Of a stretch of DNA of 64,000 nt, positions 27,460 through 36,861 are shown one piece after another (position 1 is the stretch's first letter; every line of letters begins with the position of its first letter). Made by a program: the position numbers and the translations under genes. The notes beneath the pieces were generated by a model. It was not told the DNA's origin. It did not search any database and worked only from the letters and a program-made list of their open reading frames with translations. The stretch is from Chloroflexota bacterium (GTDB lineage Bacteria > Chloroflexota > Dehalococcoidia > Bin125): assembly GCA_028873865.1 (NCBI GenBank), contig JAPPNI010000029.1, positions 124,001 through 188,000 on the forward strand. Reading direction: 5' to 3'.

Positions 27460-27465
27460 TAACAT
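27460..27465 (+). promoter_or_regulatory. Candidate -10 box (TAACAT)
   Basis: Ends six bases before the ATG at 27472; there is no Shine-Dalgarno. Confidence 0.4.
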
Positions 27466-27471
27466 CGAGTC

Positions 27472-28041
27472 ATGGCCGAGCAATACGTCGCCAGGGACAA
27501 GAACACGGGCTTCGAAGTCTCCGTGACCGGCGACTTTCCCGAGCATCCCGACGACCGGATGCGCATCGCCCGGACGACCACGCTATTCACCAGGCTGATG
27601 TCGACGCTGCTGCAGCGCGATGAAGCACAGCGCCGGATCGGATTTCGGGCCATTGAAACGCAGCTCGAACTGGCCGACGCCCTGATCCGCCAGGACCACG
27701 CGGAAGTGCAGCGCCTGGTCCGAGAGACCCTGACCTCAATGGGTGTCAGCGAAGATCAGTTGCGCGAACTGGCCCAGCGGCTGGCCGAGGCGGGCGGCCT
27801 CGATCCGCGGGTTGCGCAAGAACTGTCGCGGGCGTTCGGATTCGAGGGCGACGCGCTTGAGATGGAGGCCGAACCGGCCGACGATCCCTCCGACGACGAA
27901 GGCGCGGCGCTCGATCCGAAGATCATGCAGCAGCTCGAAGATTTGCTCGCCGACTCCGACATTCAGTCCGATGGACCGCAGTCTGATCCTGAAGCACAGG
28001 ACGACGACTCGGACGATCCTGCGAGAGGACCCACAACATGA
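27472..28041 (+). CDS. Unknown 189-residue protein with acidic C-terminal tail
   Basis: I do not recognise the family. Residues 1-30 look like beta structure (YVARDKNTGFEVSVTGDFP). Residues 30-125 are mainly helical with heptad-like Leu spacing (LELADALIRQDHAEVQRLVR). From about 135 the chain is strongly acidic and probably disordered. Soluble, no signal peptide. The stop overlaps the ATG of the DinB-like gene (ATGA), so translation is coupled. Confidence 0.6.
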   Translation: MAEQYVARDKNTGFEVSVTGDFPEHPDDRMRIARTTTLFTRLMSTLLQRDEAQRRIGFRAIETQLELADALIRQDHAEVQRLVRETLTSMGVSEDQLRELAQRLAEAGGLDPRVAQELSRAFGFEGDALEMEAEPADDPSDDEGAALDPKIMQQLEDLLADSDIQSDGPQSDPEAQDDDSDDPARGPTT

Positions 28042-28574
28042 GCAGCTCCGCCGTTGGCTACATCAAAGACATGCTCAGCTTCATTCATGGCGGCTTCCGC
28101 GACGCCCGCAGCGGACAAACGCCGGAGCAGTTGCACTTCGTCCCCGATGGCGAATCGCACTCGGTCGCCTGGGTGCTGTGGCACGCGGCGAGGGTTGAAG
28201 ACCTGCTCGTCCAGGGCGCCTGGCAGGGCAAGCAGGAGATCTGGCGCGAGGGCAACTGGGCCGAGAAGACCGGCCTGCCCGAGCGCGGCTTCGGCACGGG
28301 GCAGTCGACCGAGGAAGCGTCGGCCGTGGCGATCGGCGACATGGACGCGTTCTGGGACTACCAGGACGCCGTCAACGACTCGACTCACGCCTTCCTCGAC
28401 TCGCTCAGCGACGAGGACCTGGGGCGTGAGGTCAAGCTCGGCGAAGCGACCGAGACGCTGGGGCAATCGATCACCCTGCACCTGTGCACGCACCTCAACG
28501 GTCATCGCGGCGAGATCAACCTGATTCGCGGGATGCACGGTCTGGATCCGGTGCGGCCCAACATGGGCGGCTGA
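28038..28574 (+). CDS. DinB-family protein
   Basis: Four-helix-bundle protein of 178 residues, the second DinB-like protein in the window. The putative metal ligands are His in VLWHAARVED near 49, and two His in LHLCTHLNGHRGEIN near 151-155. It might be a thiol S-transferase or metal-dependent hydrolase; no activity can be read directly. Translationally coupled to the acidic-tailed protein upstream and followed after 45 bp by the epimerase gene. Confidence 0.82.
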   Translation: MSSSAVGYIKDMLSFIHGGFRDARSGQTPEQLHFVPDGESHSVAWVLWHAARVEDLLVQGAWQGKQEIWREGNWAEKTGLPERGFGTGQSTEEASAVAIGDMDAFWDYQDAVNDSTHAFLDSLSDEDLGREVKLGEATETLGQSITLHLCTHLNGHRGEINLIRGMHGLDPVRPNMGG

Positions 28575-28619
28575 GTACTCGCCGGGACAGTCGCACGACG
28601 CGAAGACGGGAGGCGGCTC

Positions 28620-29501
28620 ATGCATGTAGTGATCACCGGCGCGAGCGGTCTGATCGGCGGTGCGCTGATCAAGGAGCTGCGCCGACGGGGCACGAGCGTG
28701 ACCGCCGTCTCGCGCAATCCCCGTTCGCACATGGCGCTGTCGGGGGTCAACTGGACCGGCTGGGACGGCCTGACCGACGCCGTCTCCGGCGCGGCCGGAG
28801 TCGTGCATCTCGCCGGCGAGGGGATCGTCGACCAGCGCTGGAGCCAGGCGCGCAAGGATGCCCTGCGCGACAGCCGGCTCGACAGCACTCGACAGGTTGT
28901 CCAGGCGGTCCAGGAGGCAGCAGAGAAGCCGGCTGTGTTGGTCAGCGCCTCGGCGATCGGCTACTACGGCAACCAGGTGGAACGCGAGTCGACCGAGGCC
29001 ACGCCGGCCGGCGACGACTTCCTCGCGCAACTCTGCGCCGACTGGGAGGAGGAGGCCAAGGCCTCCGGCGTGCGCACCGTCAACGCCCGCTTCGGCATCG
29101 TCCTGGCCAACGAGGGCGGCGCGCTGCCGCGTCTGCTGATGCCGTTCAAACTCGGTCTCGGCGGACCGATCGGCTTCGGTCGCGCCTGGTGGAGCTGGAT
29201 CCATCTTGACGACGCCGTCGGCGCGATCCTCTTCGCCCTGGAAGAGAACTACGTCGAGGGCGCGATTAACCTGACCGCGCCCAACCCGGTCCGCAACAGC
29301 GACTTCTCCAGCGCGCTCGGACGCGCCCTGGGGCGTCCGGCGCTGATGCCGGTGCCGCCGATCGCGCTCAAGCTGATGCTCGGCGAAGGCGCGAGCGTGC
29401 TGCTCGCTTCGCAGCGGATCCTGCCCACGCGGACGCTTGAGCTCGGCTACCGCTTCAAGTTCACCGAAATCGACGCCGCGCTCGAGGATCTCGTTGCCTG
29501 A
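28620..29501 (+). CDS. TIGR01777 family NAD(P)-binding epimerase-like protein (YfcH/SDR39U1)
   Basis: Atypical extended SDR of 293 residues. The N-terminal cofactor motif GASGLIGGAL is at residues 7-16, followed by the family-typical ISRNPR-like VSRNPRS and the segment VHLAGEGIVDQRWS near 63. C-terminal ILPTRTLELGYRFKF is the usual end of the family's DUF1731 domain. Function is unknown in bacteria, with links to cell envelope or division in some. GGGAGGC precedes the ATG. Confidence 0.9.
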   Translation: MHVVITGASGLIGGALIKELRRRGTSVTAVSRNPRSHMALSGVNWTGWDGLTDAVSGAAGVVHLAGEGIVDQRWSQARKDALRDSRLDSTRQVVQAVQEAAEKPAVLVSASAIGYYGNQVERESTEATPAGDDFLAQLCADWEEEAKASGVRTVNARFGIVLANEGGALPRLLMPFKLGLGGPIGFGRAWWSWIHLDDAVGAILFALEENYVEGAINLTAPNPVRNSDFSSALGRALGRPALMPVPPIALKLMLGEGASVLLASQRILPTRTLELGYRFKFTEIDAALEDLVA

Positions 29502-29506
29502 CCGAC

Positions 29507-30676
29507 ATGTCCGACACCATCCAGCTGCGCTACGGCATCAATCCTCATCAAGCGCCCGCGACCGCGGCGGCGATTGGCGAGCGGCCCTTCGAGGTGCTCA
29601 ACGGGCAACCGGGATATATCAACCTGCTCGACGCCATGAGTTCCTGGAACCTCGTCCGCGAGGTACGCGATGCCCTCAACCAGCCGGCCGCGGCGTCGTT
29701 CAAGCACGTGTCACCAGCCGGCGCCGCGATCGGCCTGCCGATCGGCGACCGGCTGGCTCGGGCGTACGAGGTGGAAAAGCTGGAGCTCTCTCCGGTCGCG
29801 GCCGCGTACGTTCGCGCCCGGGGCGGCGACCTCGTCAGCGCCTACGGCGACTTTGCGGCCGTCTCCGACGTGGTCGACGAATCGCTGGCGCGTTTCCTGC
29901 GCCGCGAGGTCTCGGACGGCATCATCGCCCCGGGCTACGAGCCCGCTGCGCTGGAAGTCCTGCAGAAGAAGAAGGGCGGACGCTATCTCATCCTCCAGGC
30001 CGATCCCGACGCGGTTTCGCCGGAGCTTGAGTCGCGCGATCACTTCGGCATTCGCCTAGAGCAGCCGCTCGACCACAAGGTCATCGACGACTCCATCTTC
30101 GACAATCCCGTCACAGAGCTGACGGACTTTCCCGATGGCGTCCGCCGCGACCTGCTGATCGCCACGATCGCGCTGCGCTACACGCAGTCGAATTCGGTCT
30201 GCGTCGCCGCCGACGGTCAGGTGATCGGCCTCGGTGCGGGACAACAGTCGCGGATTCACTGCTCGCGCCTGGCCTGCGGCAAAGCCGACCGCTGGATGCT
30301 GCAACAGCATGACCGTGTGCTCGGCCTGGAGTTCGACCCGGCGCTCAAGCGCCCCGACCGTTTCGCCGGACGCGAACAGTACATCGCCTGGGGCGAACTC
30401 TCCGAGCCGGAGCGCGCTCGGTTGCAGTCTCAGATCACGAACTGGTCCGGCCCTCTGTCCGGTGACGAACGCCGCGACTGGATCGGCCAGTTTCAGACCG
30501 TCCTCAGTCACGACGCGTTCATGCCTTTCCGCGACAATGTCGACCGGGCGCAGGCGTCGGCAGTGACGCACATCCTGCAACCGGGCGGGTCGATCGCCGA
30601 CACCGACACCACCGAGGCCTGTAACCAGTACGGCATCGTCATGGCGCTTACAGGACAACGGTTGTTCCGTCATTGA
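29507..30676 (+). CDS. AICAR transformylase, stand-alone (PurH C-terminal-type domain only)
   Basis: Formylates AICAR with 10-formyl-tetrahydrofolate in the penultimate step of IMP synthesis. It has 389 residues and starts straight into the transformylase fold (LRYGINPHQAPA), so the IMP cyclohydrolase domain of ordinary PurH is absent. Catalytic Lys-His are in SFKHVSPAGAA near residue 66; GLGAGQQSRIHC near 240 is also conserved. The missing cyclohydrolase is probably supplied by the PurO-type gene at 59774. It follows the epimerase gene by five bases. Confidence 0.92.
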   Translation: MSDTIQLRYGINPHQAPATAAAIGERPFEVLNGQPGYINLLDAMSSWNLVREVRDALNQPAAASFKHVSPAGAAIGLPIGDRLARAYEVEKLELSPVAAAYVRARGGDLVSAYGDFAAVSDVVDESLARFLRREVSDGIIAPGYEPAALEVLQKKKGGRYLILQADPDAVSPELESRDHFGIRLEQPLDHKVIDDSIFDNPVTELTDFPDGVRRDLLIATIALRYTQSNSVCVAADGQVIGLGAGQQSRIHCSRLACGKADRWMLQQHDRVLGLEFDPALKRPDRFAGREQYIAWGELSEPERARLQSQITNWSGPLSGDERRDWIGQFQTVLSHDAFMPFRDNVDRAQASAVTHILQPGGSIADTDTTEACNQYGIVMALTGQRLFRH

Positions 30677-30700
30677 TCCGTGAATGATCAGTTGTAACCT
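30673..30700 (+). promoter_or_regulatory. Candidate promoter of the citramalate synthase gene
   Basis: TTGATC (30673-30678), 16-bp spacer, TAACCT (30695-30700), then six bases to the ATG. This is the best -35/-10 pair among the leaderless-type starts, and it overlaps the end of the AICAR transformylase gene. Confidence 0.5.
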
Positions 30701-30706
30701 CATTTC

Positions 30707-32362
30707 ATGTCCACCTTCACCGACTCTCCGATCGCTCTCTACGACACCCTGCTCCGCGACGGATCGCAGATGGAAGGCATTGCCTTCTCGCTGCAGGACA
30801 AGATCACGGTGGCGCGGCGCCTGGACTCGATCGGGATGCACTACGTCGAGGGCGGCTTTCCCGGCTCCAACGAGAAGGACAAGCAGTTCTTCGAGCAGAT
30901 GAAAGCGCAGCCGCTGGAGCGGGCCCGGCTGGTCGCCTTTGGCGGCACGCGCAAGCCGGGCTCCGACGTCGAGACCGACTTCAACATCGTCGCTTTGCGC
31001 GAGGCCGAGACGCCGGTCGTCACCTTCGTCGGCAAGGCGATCGCCTCGCAGGTCAAGACGGTGCTCAACACCTCACGTGAGGAGAACCTCTCGATGGTGC
31101 GCGAATCGGTCGAGTACATGGCCTCGATCGGCCGCGAGGTCCACTTCGACGCCGAGCACTTCTTCGACGGCTTCAAGCAGGACCCCGACTACACCCTCAA
31201 CGTAGTCAGCACGGCGTATCGATCGGGCGCGCAGTACCTGATTCTCTGCGACACCAACGGCGGCGCGATGACGGACGAAGTGATCAGCGCGATCCGGGCG
31301 GTTCGGGAGATGCTGCCGGAAGCCAAACTCGGCATCCACACGCACAACGACTGCGACCTGGCGGTGGCGAACTCGCTCGCGGCGGTTCAGGCCGGCGTGA
31401 CCCAGGTGCAGGGCTGCCTCAACGGATACGGCGAGCGCTGCGGCAACGCCAACCTCTCCTCGATCATTCCCAACCTGCAGCTCAAGATGGGACTCCGCGT
31501 CGTCGACGACCACCAGCTCCAGGAGATCACCACCGCGTCGCGCTTCGTCGCCGAGCTGGCCAACCTGCCGCTCAACGGTCTCGCCCCCTACGTCGGCGCG
31601 TCGGCCTTCGCCCACAAGGCCGGCTACCACGTCGCCGCCGTGGTCAAGGATCCCGCCCACTACCAGCACATCGAGCCGGCCGACGTCGGCAATGACCGGC
31701 GCGTCCTCGTCTCCGAGCTCTCGGGCCGGCGCAACATCCAGTTCAAACTGGAGGAACGCGGTCACGATCTGCCGCTCACCCCGCAGGAAACGACCGAATT
31801 GCTCGGCCGGGTCAAACAGATGGAATCGCGCGGCTTCCAGTACGAGGCGGCCGACGCCTCGTTCGAGCTGCTCGCCCTCCGCTCGCGACCCGACTACCGC
31901 GCGCCGTTCGAGCTGGACGACTTCCTCGTCATCGAACGTCGCCGCCCGGGCACGTCGCAGACTGGCAAGGACGGCAACGGCGGCAGTGACGAGTCGCTGA
32001 TGATGGCCGAAGCGACGACCAAGATCCGCGTCGACGACGAACTCTTCCACACCACCGCCGACGGCAACGGGCCGGTCAACGCCCTCGATCGAGCCGCGCG
32101 CAAGGGCCTCGAGCTGGCCTATCCCGAGCTCAAGGCCGTCTCCTTGCTCGACTACAAGGTGCGCATCATCGACGCCGATTCCGGCACCGAAGCCCAGACC
32201 AGGGCGCTGATCGAGTCAACCGACGGCAGTCGCACCTGGGCGACCGTCGGCGCGTCGCCCGATGTGATCGAGGCCTCGTGGCTCGCCCTGGCCGACGCCT
32301 ACGAGTACTACCTGCTGCATCGCGAACAGTGGCGGATTGAGGACCAGCTCGCCGCTGGCTGA
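30707..32362 (+). CDS. cimA: (R)-citramalate synthase
   Basis: Condenses acetyl-CoA with pyruvate to give (R)-citramalate, the first step of the threonine-independent isoleucine route. Length 551 residues. The catalytic-barrel motif YDTLLRDGSQMEGI is near residue 12, metal-binding HTHNDCDLAVANS near 212, and the NGYGERCGNANL loop near 240. A C-terminal LeuA-type regulatory domain (about 400-540) would allow feedback by isoleucine. The long form with LRDGSQ matches TIGR00977-type enzymes and not homocitrate synthase. Transcription probably starts at the ATG itself. Confidence 0.92.
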   Translation: MSTFTDSPIALYDTLLRDGSQMEGIAFSLQDKITVARRLDSIGMHYVEGGFPGSNEKDKQFFEQMKAQPLERARLVAFGGTRKPGSDVETDFNIVALREAETPVVTFVGKAIASQVKTVLNTSREENLSMVRESVEYMASIGREVHFDAEHFFDGFKQDPDYTLNVVSTAYRSGAQYLILCDTNGGAMTDEVISAIRAVREMLPEAKLGIHTHNDCDLAVANSLAAVQAGVTQVQGCLNGYGERCGNANLSSIIPNLQLKMGLRVVDDHQLQEITTASRFVAELANLPLNGLAPYVGASAFAHKAGYHVAAVVKDPAHYQHIEPADVGNDRRVLVSELSGRRNIQFKLEERGHDLPLTPQETTELLGRVKQMESRGFQYEAADASFELLALRSRPDYRAPFELDDFLVIERRRPGTSQTGKDGNGGSDESLMMAEATTKIRVDDELFHTTADGNGPVNALDRAARKGLELAYPELKAVSLLDYKVRIIDADSGTEAQTRALIESTDGSRTWATVGASPDVIEASWLALADAYEYYLLHREQWRIEDQLAAG

Positions 32363-32501
32363 TTGGCTCGGGCAGATACGGTCGTTGGCGATCCGAAGTG
32401 CGCAGCCGCTAACATACGGATTGGACATCGGGGGCTGCTGCTGAGCGGGACTGTGCTGTGGAGGCCGGCGAGCGGGCGTGGCCCTAGGGAGTTGCGGGGC
32501 G

Positions 32502-32726
32502 ATGGCGAACGATACGCTCGACGTGGTTCAAGGCGGTTATCCCCGCTGCGCGCAGTGTGAGAAGGGTGTCCTGGTGCCCCTCTCCGACTTCGGCGGCCAG
32601 GGGGCGGCGGTCCACTTCAAGGCCTGGGTCTGCACCGACCCCAAGTGCCTCTTCAACCTCAAGATCCGTAACGGCGACGTCTACCTGAACGAGCCGATCT
32701 ACGACGGCCGCGACGACCGCCGCTAG
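32502..32726 (+). CDS. Small zinc-ribbon protein
   Basis: Seventy-four-residue protein with two cysteine pairs, RCAQCEKG near residue 13 and CTDPKC near 42, spaced for one zinc ribbon, followed by a short tail. Function unknown. ATG 32502 is chosen over an in-frame ATG eight codons upstream because AGGGAG lies upstream of it. A possible -10 box, TAACAT, is near 32410. Confidence 0.65.
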   Translation: MANDTLDVVQGGYPRCAQCEKGVLVPLSDFGGQGAAVHFKAWVCTDPKCLFNLKIRNGDVYLNEPIYDGRDDRR

Positions 32727-32754
32727 AGACAACACGAAGAGCGGCCGCTCCGGA

Positions 32755-32784
32755 TTTTTTTCTCCCCCTGCGTAGCAGGGGAGA
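32755..32784. repeat. Hairpin with adjacent T tract
   Basis: TCTCCCCCTGC (32761-32771) pairs with GCAGGGGAGA (32775-32784) with one bulged C. The T tract precedes the hairpin on the plus strand, so it is not a canonical terminator in either direction. It resembles the first half of the palindromic elements near 2959 and 3638. Confidence 0.5.
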
Positions 32785-32811
32785 AGTGCAAGCGCGCCGA
32801 GGCCATGGACC

Positions 32812-33951
32812 ATGAAGATCGCCAGCATCGACATCTATCCGATCATGTCCTGGCGACCGCACCTGTTCGTCACCGTGACCGCCGAAGACGGCACCTACGG
32901 CGTGGGCGAGTCGGGCCTGAGCTGGCAGGAGAAGCCGGTCGCCGCTGCTATTGAGCGCTTCTCCGAACTGGTCGTCGGCGAAGATCCGATGCGCACCGAG
33001 CACCTCTGGCAGCTGATGGCCCGCGCCTCCTTCTTCCCGGCCGACCGGAGCAGCTGCGCTGCCATCTCCGCGATCGACCTCGCACTCTGGGACCTCAAGG
33101 GCAAGCTGCTCGGCCAGCCGGTCTTCAACCTGATCGGTGGACTCGTCCGTGACCGGATCCACTGCTATCCGCACAACGAGGGCGAGGACGACCCTCCCAG
33201 ACTGATCGACGACATCGAGCGCACCGTCGCCGACGGCTGGCGTTTCGCCCGCTGGGGATTCAGTGGCACGACCGGTGAGGCCTTTGACCCGTCCGATGCA
33301 GTCCGTAAATCAGTCCGCGCGATCGAGGCGGTTCGCTCCCACTTCGGACCGGAGCTCGAGCTCTGCGTCGACGTCCACACCCGCATCGATTTACCCGACG
33401 CGGTTCGCTACTGCCGCGCGGTCGAGGACGTCAATCCCTATTTCATCGAGGACGCGCTGCGCTCGGAGCGGCCCGAATCCTATCGGCGTCTGCGCGAGCG
33501 CACCAGCGTTCCGCTCGCTGCCGGCGAGCAATGGTTCACCAAGTGGGGCTTCGCCACCGCGATCGAGGAAGAACTGATCGACTACGCCCGCATCGACCTC
33601 TGCCTCGTCGGCGGCTTCACCGAGGCGCTCAAGATCGCCCGCTGGGCCGAAACGCATCACATCCAGATCGTCCCCCACAACCCCCTCGGTCCGGTCTCAT
33701 CGGCCGCCGGCGCTCACCTGACTCTCGCCGCCGCCAACGCCGGAGTGCTCGAAATGGCCAAGGAACCGGGCGCCAACCTGCAGGATGTCTTCCCCCAACA
33801 GACGCCGTTCGAGCGCGGTCACGCCCTGCCCACCGACCAGCCCGGCTGGGGGATCACATTCGACGCGGAAGCTGCATCCAGGTATCCAGAACCGGGCGTC
33901 GGATACGCGCCAATGCTGCAACGCCGCGACGGCTCCTTCACGAATTGGTGA
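32812..33951 (+). CDS. Enolase-superfamily dehydratase (mandelate racemase/muconate lactonizing group)
   Basis: Abstracts a proton alpha to a carboxylate; 379 residues, resembling galactonate/mannonate-type acid-sugar dehydratases. Predicted Mg ligands and bases: Asp and His in CVDVHTR near 190, Glu in YFIEDAL near 216, Glu in AAGEQWFT near 242, Asp in [10 protein letters not shown] near 264, His in VPHNPLGPV near 288. The His in DVHTR and in PHNP fit the D-galactonate dehydratase arrangement. The acid-sugar substrate cannot be named. Starts shortly after a hairpin; no other sugar-acid genes are adjacent. Confidence 0.88.
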   Translation: MKIASIDIYPIMSWRPHLFVTVTAEDGTYGVGESGLSWQEKPVAAAIERFSELVVGEDPMRTEHLWQLMARASFFPADRSSCAAISAIDLALWDLKGKLLGQPVFNLIGGLVRDRIHCYPHNEGEDDPPRLIDDIERTVADGWRFARWGFSGTTGEAFDPSDAVRKSVRAIEAVRSHFGPELELCVDVHTRIDLPDAVRYCRAVEDVNPYFIEDALRSERPESYRRLRERTSVPLAAGEQWFTKWGFATAIEEELIDYARIDLCLVGGFTEALKIARWAETHHIQIVPHNPLGPVSSAAGAHLTLAAANAGVLEMAKEPGANLQDVFPQQTPFERGHALPTDQPGWGITFDAEAASRYPEPGVGYAPMLQRRDGSFTNW

Positions 33952-33961
33952 GGGCGGGTAG

Positions 33962-33967
33962 TAAGCT
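33962..33967 (+). promoter_or_regulatory. Candidate -10 box (TAAGCT) of the tRNA-Pro gene
   Basis: Lies eight bases upstream of the mature tRNA 5' end and fits the window's TAnnnT consensus. Confidence 0.45.
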
Positions 33968-33975
33968 GAATCGGT

Positions 33976-34052
<77 letters not shown>

Positions 34053-34220
34053 GCACATCTTCCCTCTGGACCTCTCTCCGACTCGGTCAAGCCGTCCGAG
34101 CTATCCGATTGACGCCCGCGTAACAATCGTTACGCCGCCATCGAACTCTGCCCCGATGTCCTGCATACCCTCGAAACTGAGGGGCCGGAATCGAGCGCCC
34201 CGGCGGAATCGGCGGACGAC

Positions 34221-34307
34221 ATGAACTCTCGACGCGCCAACCTGCTCCCCGATGCCCTGTTCCTCACGATCGCCGTCATCGCCGTCGTCGTCCTGATCGT
34301 CACCTGA
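34221..34307 (+). CDS. Possible 28-residue membrane peptide
   Basis: MNSRRANLLPDALFLT followed by a run of Ala, Val and Ile to the stop would form a single membrane helix with a basic N-terminus. There is no convincing Shine-Dalgarno, so this is tentative. It sits between the tRNA gene and the MFS gene end. Confidence 0.25.
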   Translation: MNSRRANLLPDALFLTIAVIAVVVLIVT

Positions 34308-34311
34308 CGCC

Positions 34312-35592
34312 CTACGTTCGCCGCAACGGCTGCGGCAGCCGGCTCGCCACCAGGAACACCGCGCTGCTTCCCACGGCACAGCAGGCGTAGATGATCAGCA
34401 CGAGATCGTACGAGCCCCGCGCGTCGAAGATCGCCCCGGCGATGATCGGCGAGAAGAAGATCGCAATCGTCTGGAACATGAAGGCCGTGCCCATGATCGT
34501 GGCGAAGTTGGCCAGGCCGAAGGCGCGCGAGAGGATCAGCGCCTCCAGCGGGGGTGTCGCCGCGAAGCCGATCACGTAGAGCACCACCGCGACCGCGACG
34601 CCCGGAACCGAGCCCTGCGTCAGGTAGAGCACCAACAGCGCCGCGGCGACGAACAACACGCAGATGCAGGCGACGCGCTCCGGTCGGCGAAAGCGCTCAA
34701 GCTGCGTGCCCGCTGTCAGCAGCCAGATGACCGCTCCGCCGGCAGTCAACGACACAATCTGCGCTGCCCAGGTCTCGGAATAGCCAACCGAGCGATAGTA
34801 CGGAACCCCCTGCGACAGCCAGCCGAAAATCACGAAGAAGAACAGCATCAAGCCGCCGACCACCGCCCAGAACAGCGGTGTCCGTATCGCTTCGCGCAAC
34901 GTCAGTCCCGAGACCGTTTCCATGATCGGCGTCGGCGATATCGCTGCGGATTGGCTTGTCTCTTGCGCCTCCTGGGGACGGTCGCGGACCAGCAGAAACG
35001 CCACGATGTACGCGGCGACGACGAGGATCCCCGAGTAGATGAAGGCGTCCTCCCAGCCCAACCGCGAGATCAGCAGCTGCACCACGGGCAGCATGACCAG
35101 CTGTCCCATCCACACCGACGCGCCGATCACGCTCGTCGCCAGCGCGCGACGCCGATCGAACCACCTGACCGCCAATGCCTGGGCCGGGATGTACGCGACC
35201 ATGCCCAGTGCGATGGAATTCAGGGCGATGTAGGCATACCACTGCCACAGCTCGGACATGAAGGCGAGCAAGACGAATGACACAGCGCAAAGCGGCGCGC
35301 CGATCAGCATCAGCCGTCGCGGTCCGACCGAGTCGATCAGCAGACCGATGATCGGCGCGAACAACCCCACCGTGCCGACCATCACCGAGAAGCCCATCGA
35401 GACTTCTGCGCGCGACCAGCCGAACTGATTCTCCAGCGGCTCGATGTATGCGCTGAGCGATCCGAAGGTCACCCCCTCGGCCACGATCATCGCGACCGCC
35501 ATGCCGAACAGCACGTACCAGCCGTAGTAGACCCGGGCGATGCGCCAGCGCCGCCCGCCGCGAGACTCAAGAGTTGTCGCTTCGATCGCCAT
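34312..35592 (-). CDS. MFS transporter (oxalate/formate- or monocarboxylate-type)
   Basis: Twelve-helix secondary transporter of 426 residues. It begins MAIEATTLESRGG and then YYGWYVLFGMAVAM, the typical first helix of the OFA/MCT-like group that moves organic anions. The cytoplasmic motif DSVGPRRLMLIG follows helix 2, and a soluble linker rich in Gln, Ser and Pro lies near residue 210. The frame remains open upstream to 36381 over the amidohydrolase gene; that extension is antisense read-through and is not used. Likely imports carboxylic acids, consistent with the CoA-transferases nearby. Confidence 0.88.
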   Translation of the reverse strand: MAIEATTLESRGGRRWRIARVYYGWYVLFGMAVAMIVAEGVTFGSLSAYIEPLENQFGWSRAEVSMGFSVMVGTVGLFAPIIGLLIDSVGPRRLMLIGAPLCAVSFVLLAFMSELWQWYAYIALNSIALGMVAYIPAQALAVRWFDRRRALATSVIGASVWMGQLVMLPVVQLLISRLGWEDAFIYSGILVVAAYIVAFLLVRDRPQEAQETSQSAAISPTPIMETVSGLTLREAIRTPLFWAVVGGLMLFFFVIFGWLSQGVPYYRSVGYSETWAAQIVSLTAGGAVIWLLTAGTQLERFRRPERVACICVLFVAAALLVLYLTQGSVPGVAVAVVLYVIGFAATPPLEALILSRAFGLANFATIMGTAFMFQTIAIFFSPIIAGAIFDARGSYDLVLIIYACCAVGSSAVFLVASRLPQPLRRT

Positions 35593-35727
35593 TAGGGGGA
35601 ATGCTATTCCCGAACCGGCGCCCAGTGCGCCATCCAGGTGCGCTGTCCGATCGCGATCGGGGCGATATCTTGTCTGTGAGACCTGCGACACACTCGTCCA
35701 ACGGTCGACGCAACGGACAGATGATCG

Positions 35728-36861
35728 ATGACCACCACACTGAGCAGCATCAGCACGACTCCACTGCCCTGGCCCAACCAGCGCGAACTGCCCGAGACCA
35801 CCCGGCCGCTCCCGCCGGGGACGACCGTGATTTCGTCCGACAGCCACTGGCTGGAGACCGGCGAGTTCATCGACCGCATGCCGGCCAGGTACCGCGACCG
35901 CGCCCCGCGCGGCGTCTTCAACGAGCGCGGTTTCCACATGGAGATCGACGGCGAGTCGACCGACAACAAGGCCATGCCCAGCGAGATGATCGAAGGCCGC
36001 GCCGGGATGTGGGACGCCGGCATCCGCGTCGAGGAGATCACCCGCGAGGGCGTCGAACAGGAGATCCTCTTCCCCCAGCGCATGCTCGGCGTCATCCGCA
36101 ACAAGGATTTCGACTACATCCAGGCCTGCATGGACGCCTACAACGAGATGCTGGCCGAGTTCTGCGCCGAGTACCCGGACAAGCTCCACGGCTTGGCCTT
36201 GCTCAACTACTGGGATCCCGAGCGCACCGAAGACGAGCTGCAGAAGATCAAGGCGCTCGGCTTCAAAGGCGTGCTGATGCCCTCGCTGCCGCCGCCGCAC
36301 GCCAAGGTCTACTACAACGCCCGCGCCCTCGAGCCGATGTGGAAGGCGATCGGCGAGTCCGGCCTGCCGCTCAGCTTCCACGTCGGCGAGACCTTCGACG
36401 CCCGCGGACAGGGCGGCTTGGCCACGACCATCGTCGTCGCCTTCCAGCCCTTCCGACGACTGTTCGCGCTGCTCGCCTTCGCCGGCATCTTCGAGCGCAA
36501 TCCCGGCCTCAAGGTCGTCTTCACCGAGGGCGGCATCTCCTGGGTACCCAGCGCCCTCTTCGACTGCGACAAGGTCTACGCCTCATTCGAGAGCGAGATG
36601 ACCCCCAAGCTGGCCAACCCGCCCAGCCATTACTGGTTCGAGAACTGCTACGCCACCTTCATCGAGGACCCCAGCGGCCTGCGCCAGCTCGATCTGATCG
36701 GCGTCGACAAGGTCATGTGGGGCAGCGACTACCCGCACCCCGAAAGCGCCGTCGGCTACACCCAGCAAAGCCTCTGGGACGTCTTCGACGCCACCGACTC
36801 AGTCGAGGACGGCCAGAAGATCGTCGGCGGCAACGCCCAGAAACTATGGGGCCTGAGCTGA
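35728..36861 (+). CDS. Amidohydrolase-family (ACMSD-like) TIM-barrel protein
   Basis: Metal-dependent hydrolase or decarboxylase of the Amidohydro_2 group, 377 residues. Candidate metal or active-site residues: SSDSHWLE near 37 (usually DxH), His in LSFHVGE near 218, and Asp in WGSDYPHPES near 331. This layout is shared by ACMSD-type decarboxylases and many predicted hydrolases of aromatic-acid pathways. The 3' end overlaps the start of a CoA-transferase by 16 bases, so the two are translationally coupled, suggesting one degradative pathway. Confidence 0.88.
   Translation: MTTTLSSISTTPLPWPNQRELPETTRPLPPGTTVISSDSHWLETGEFIDRMPARYRDRAPRGVFNERGFHMEIDGESTDNKAMPSEMIEGRAGMWDAGIRVEEITREGVEQEILFPQRMLGVIRNKDFDYIQACMDAYNEMLAEFCAEYPDKLHGLALLNYWDPERTEDELQKIKALGFKGVLMPSLPPPHAKVYYNARALEPMWKAIGESGLPLSFHVGETFDARGQGGLATTIVVAFQPFRRLFALLAFAGIFERNPGLKVVFTEGGISWVPSALFDCDKVYASFESEMTPKLANPPSHYWFENCYATFIEDPSGLRQLDLIGVDKVMWGSDYPHPESAVGYTQQSLWDVFDATDSVEDGQKIVGGNAQKLWGLS

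Noticed and set aside
32755..32784. Hairpin with T tract as an intrinsic terminator after the zinc-ribbon gene
   Set aside because: The T tract is on the 5' side of the hairpin, not the 3' side, so it does not fit terminator geometry.
35593..36381. N-terminal extension of the MFS transporter frame
   Set aside because: The extension is antisense to the amidohydrolase gene. The transporter's first helix starts shortly after ATG 35592, so nothing is missing.
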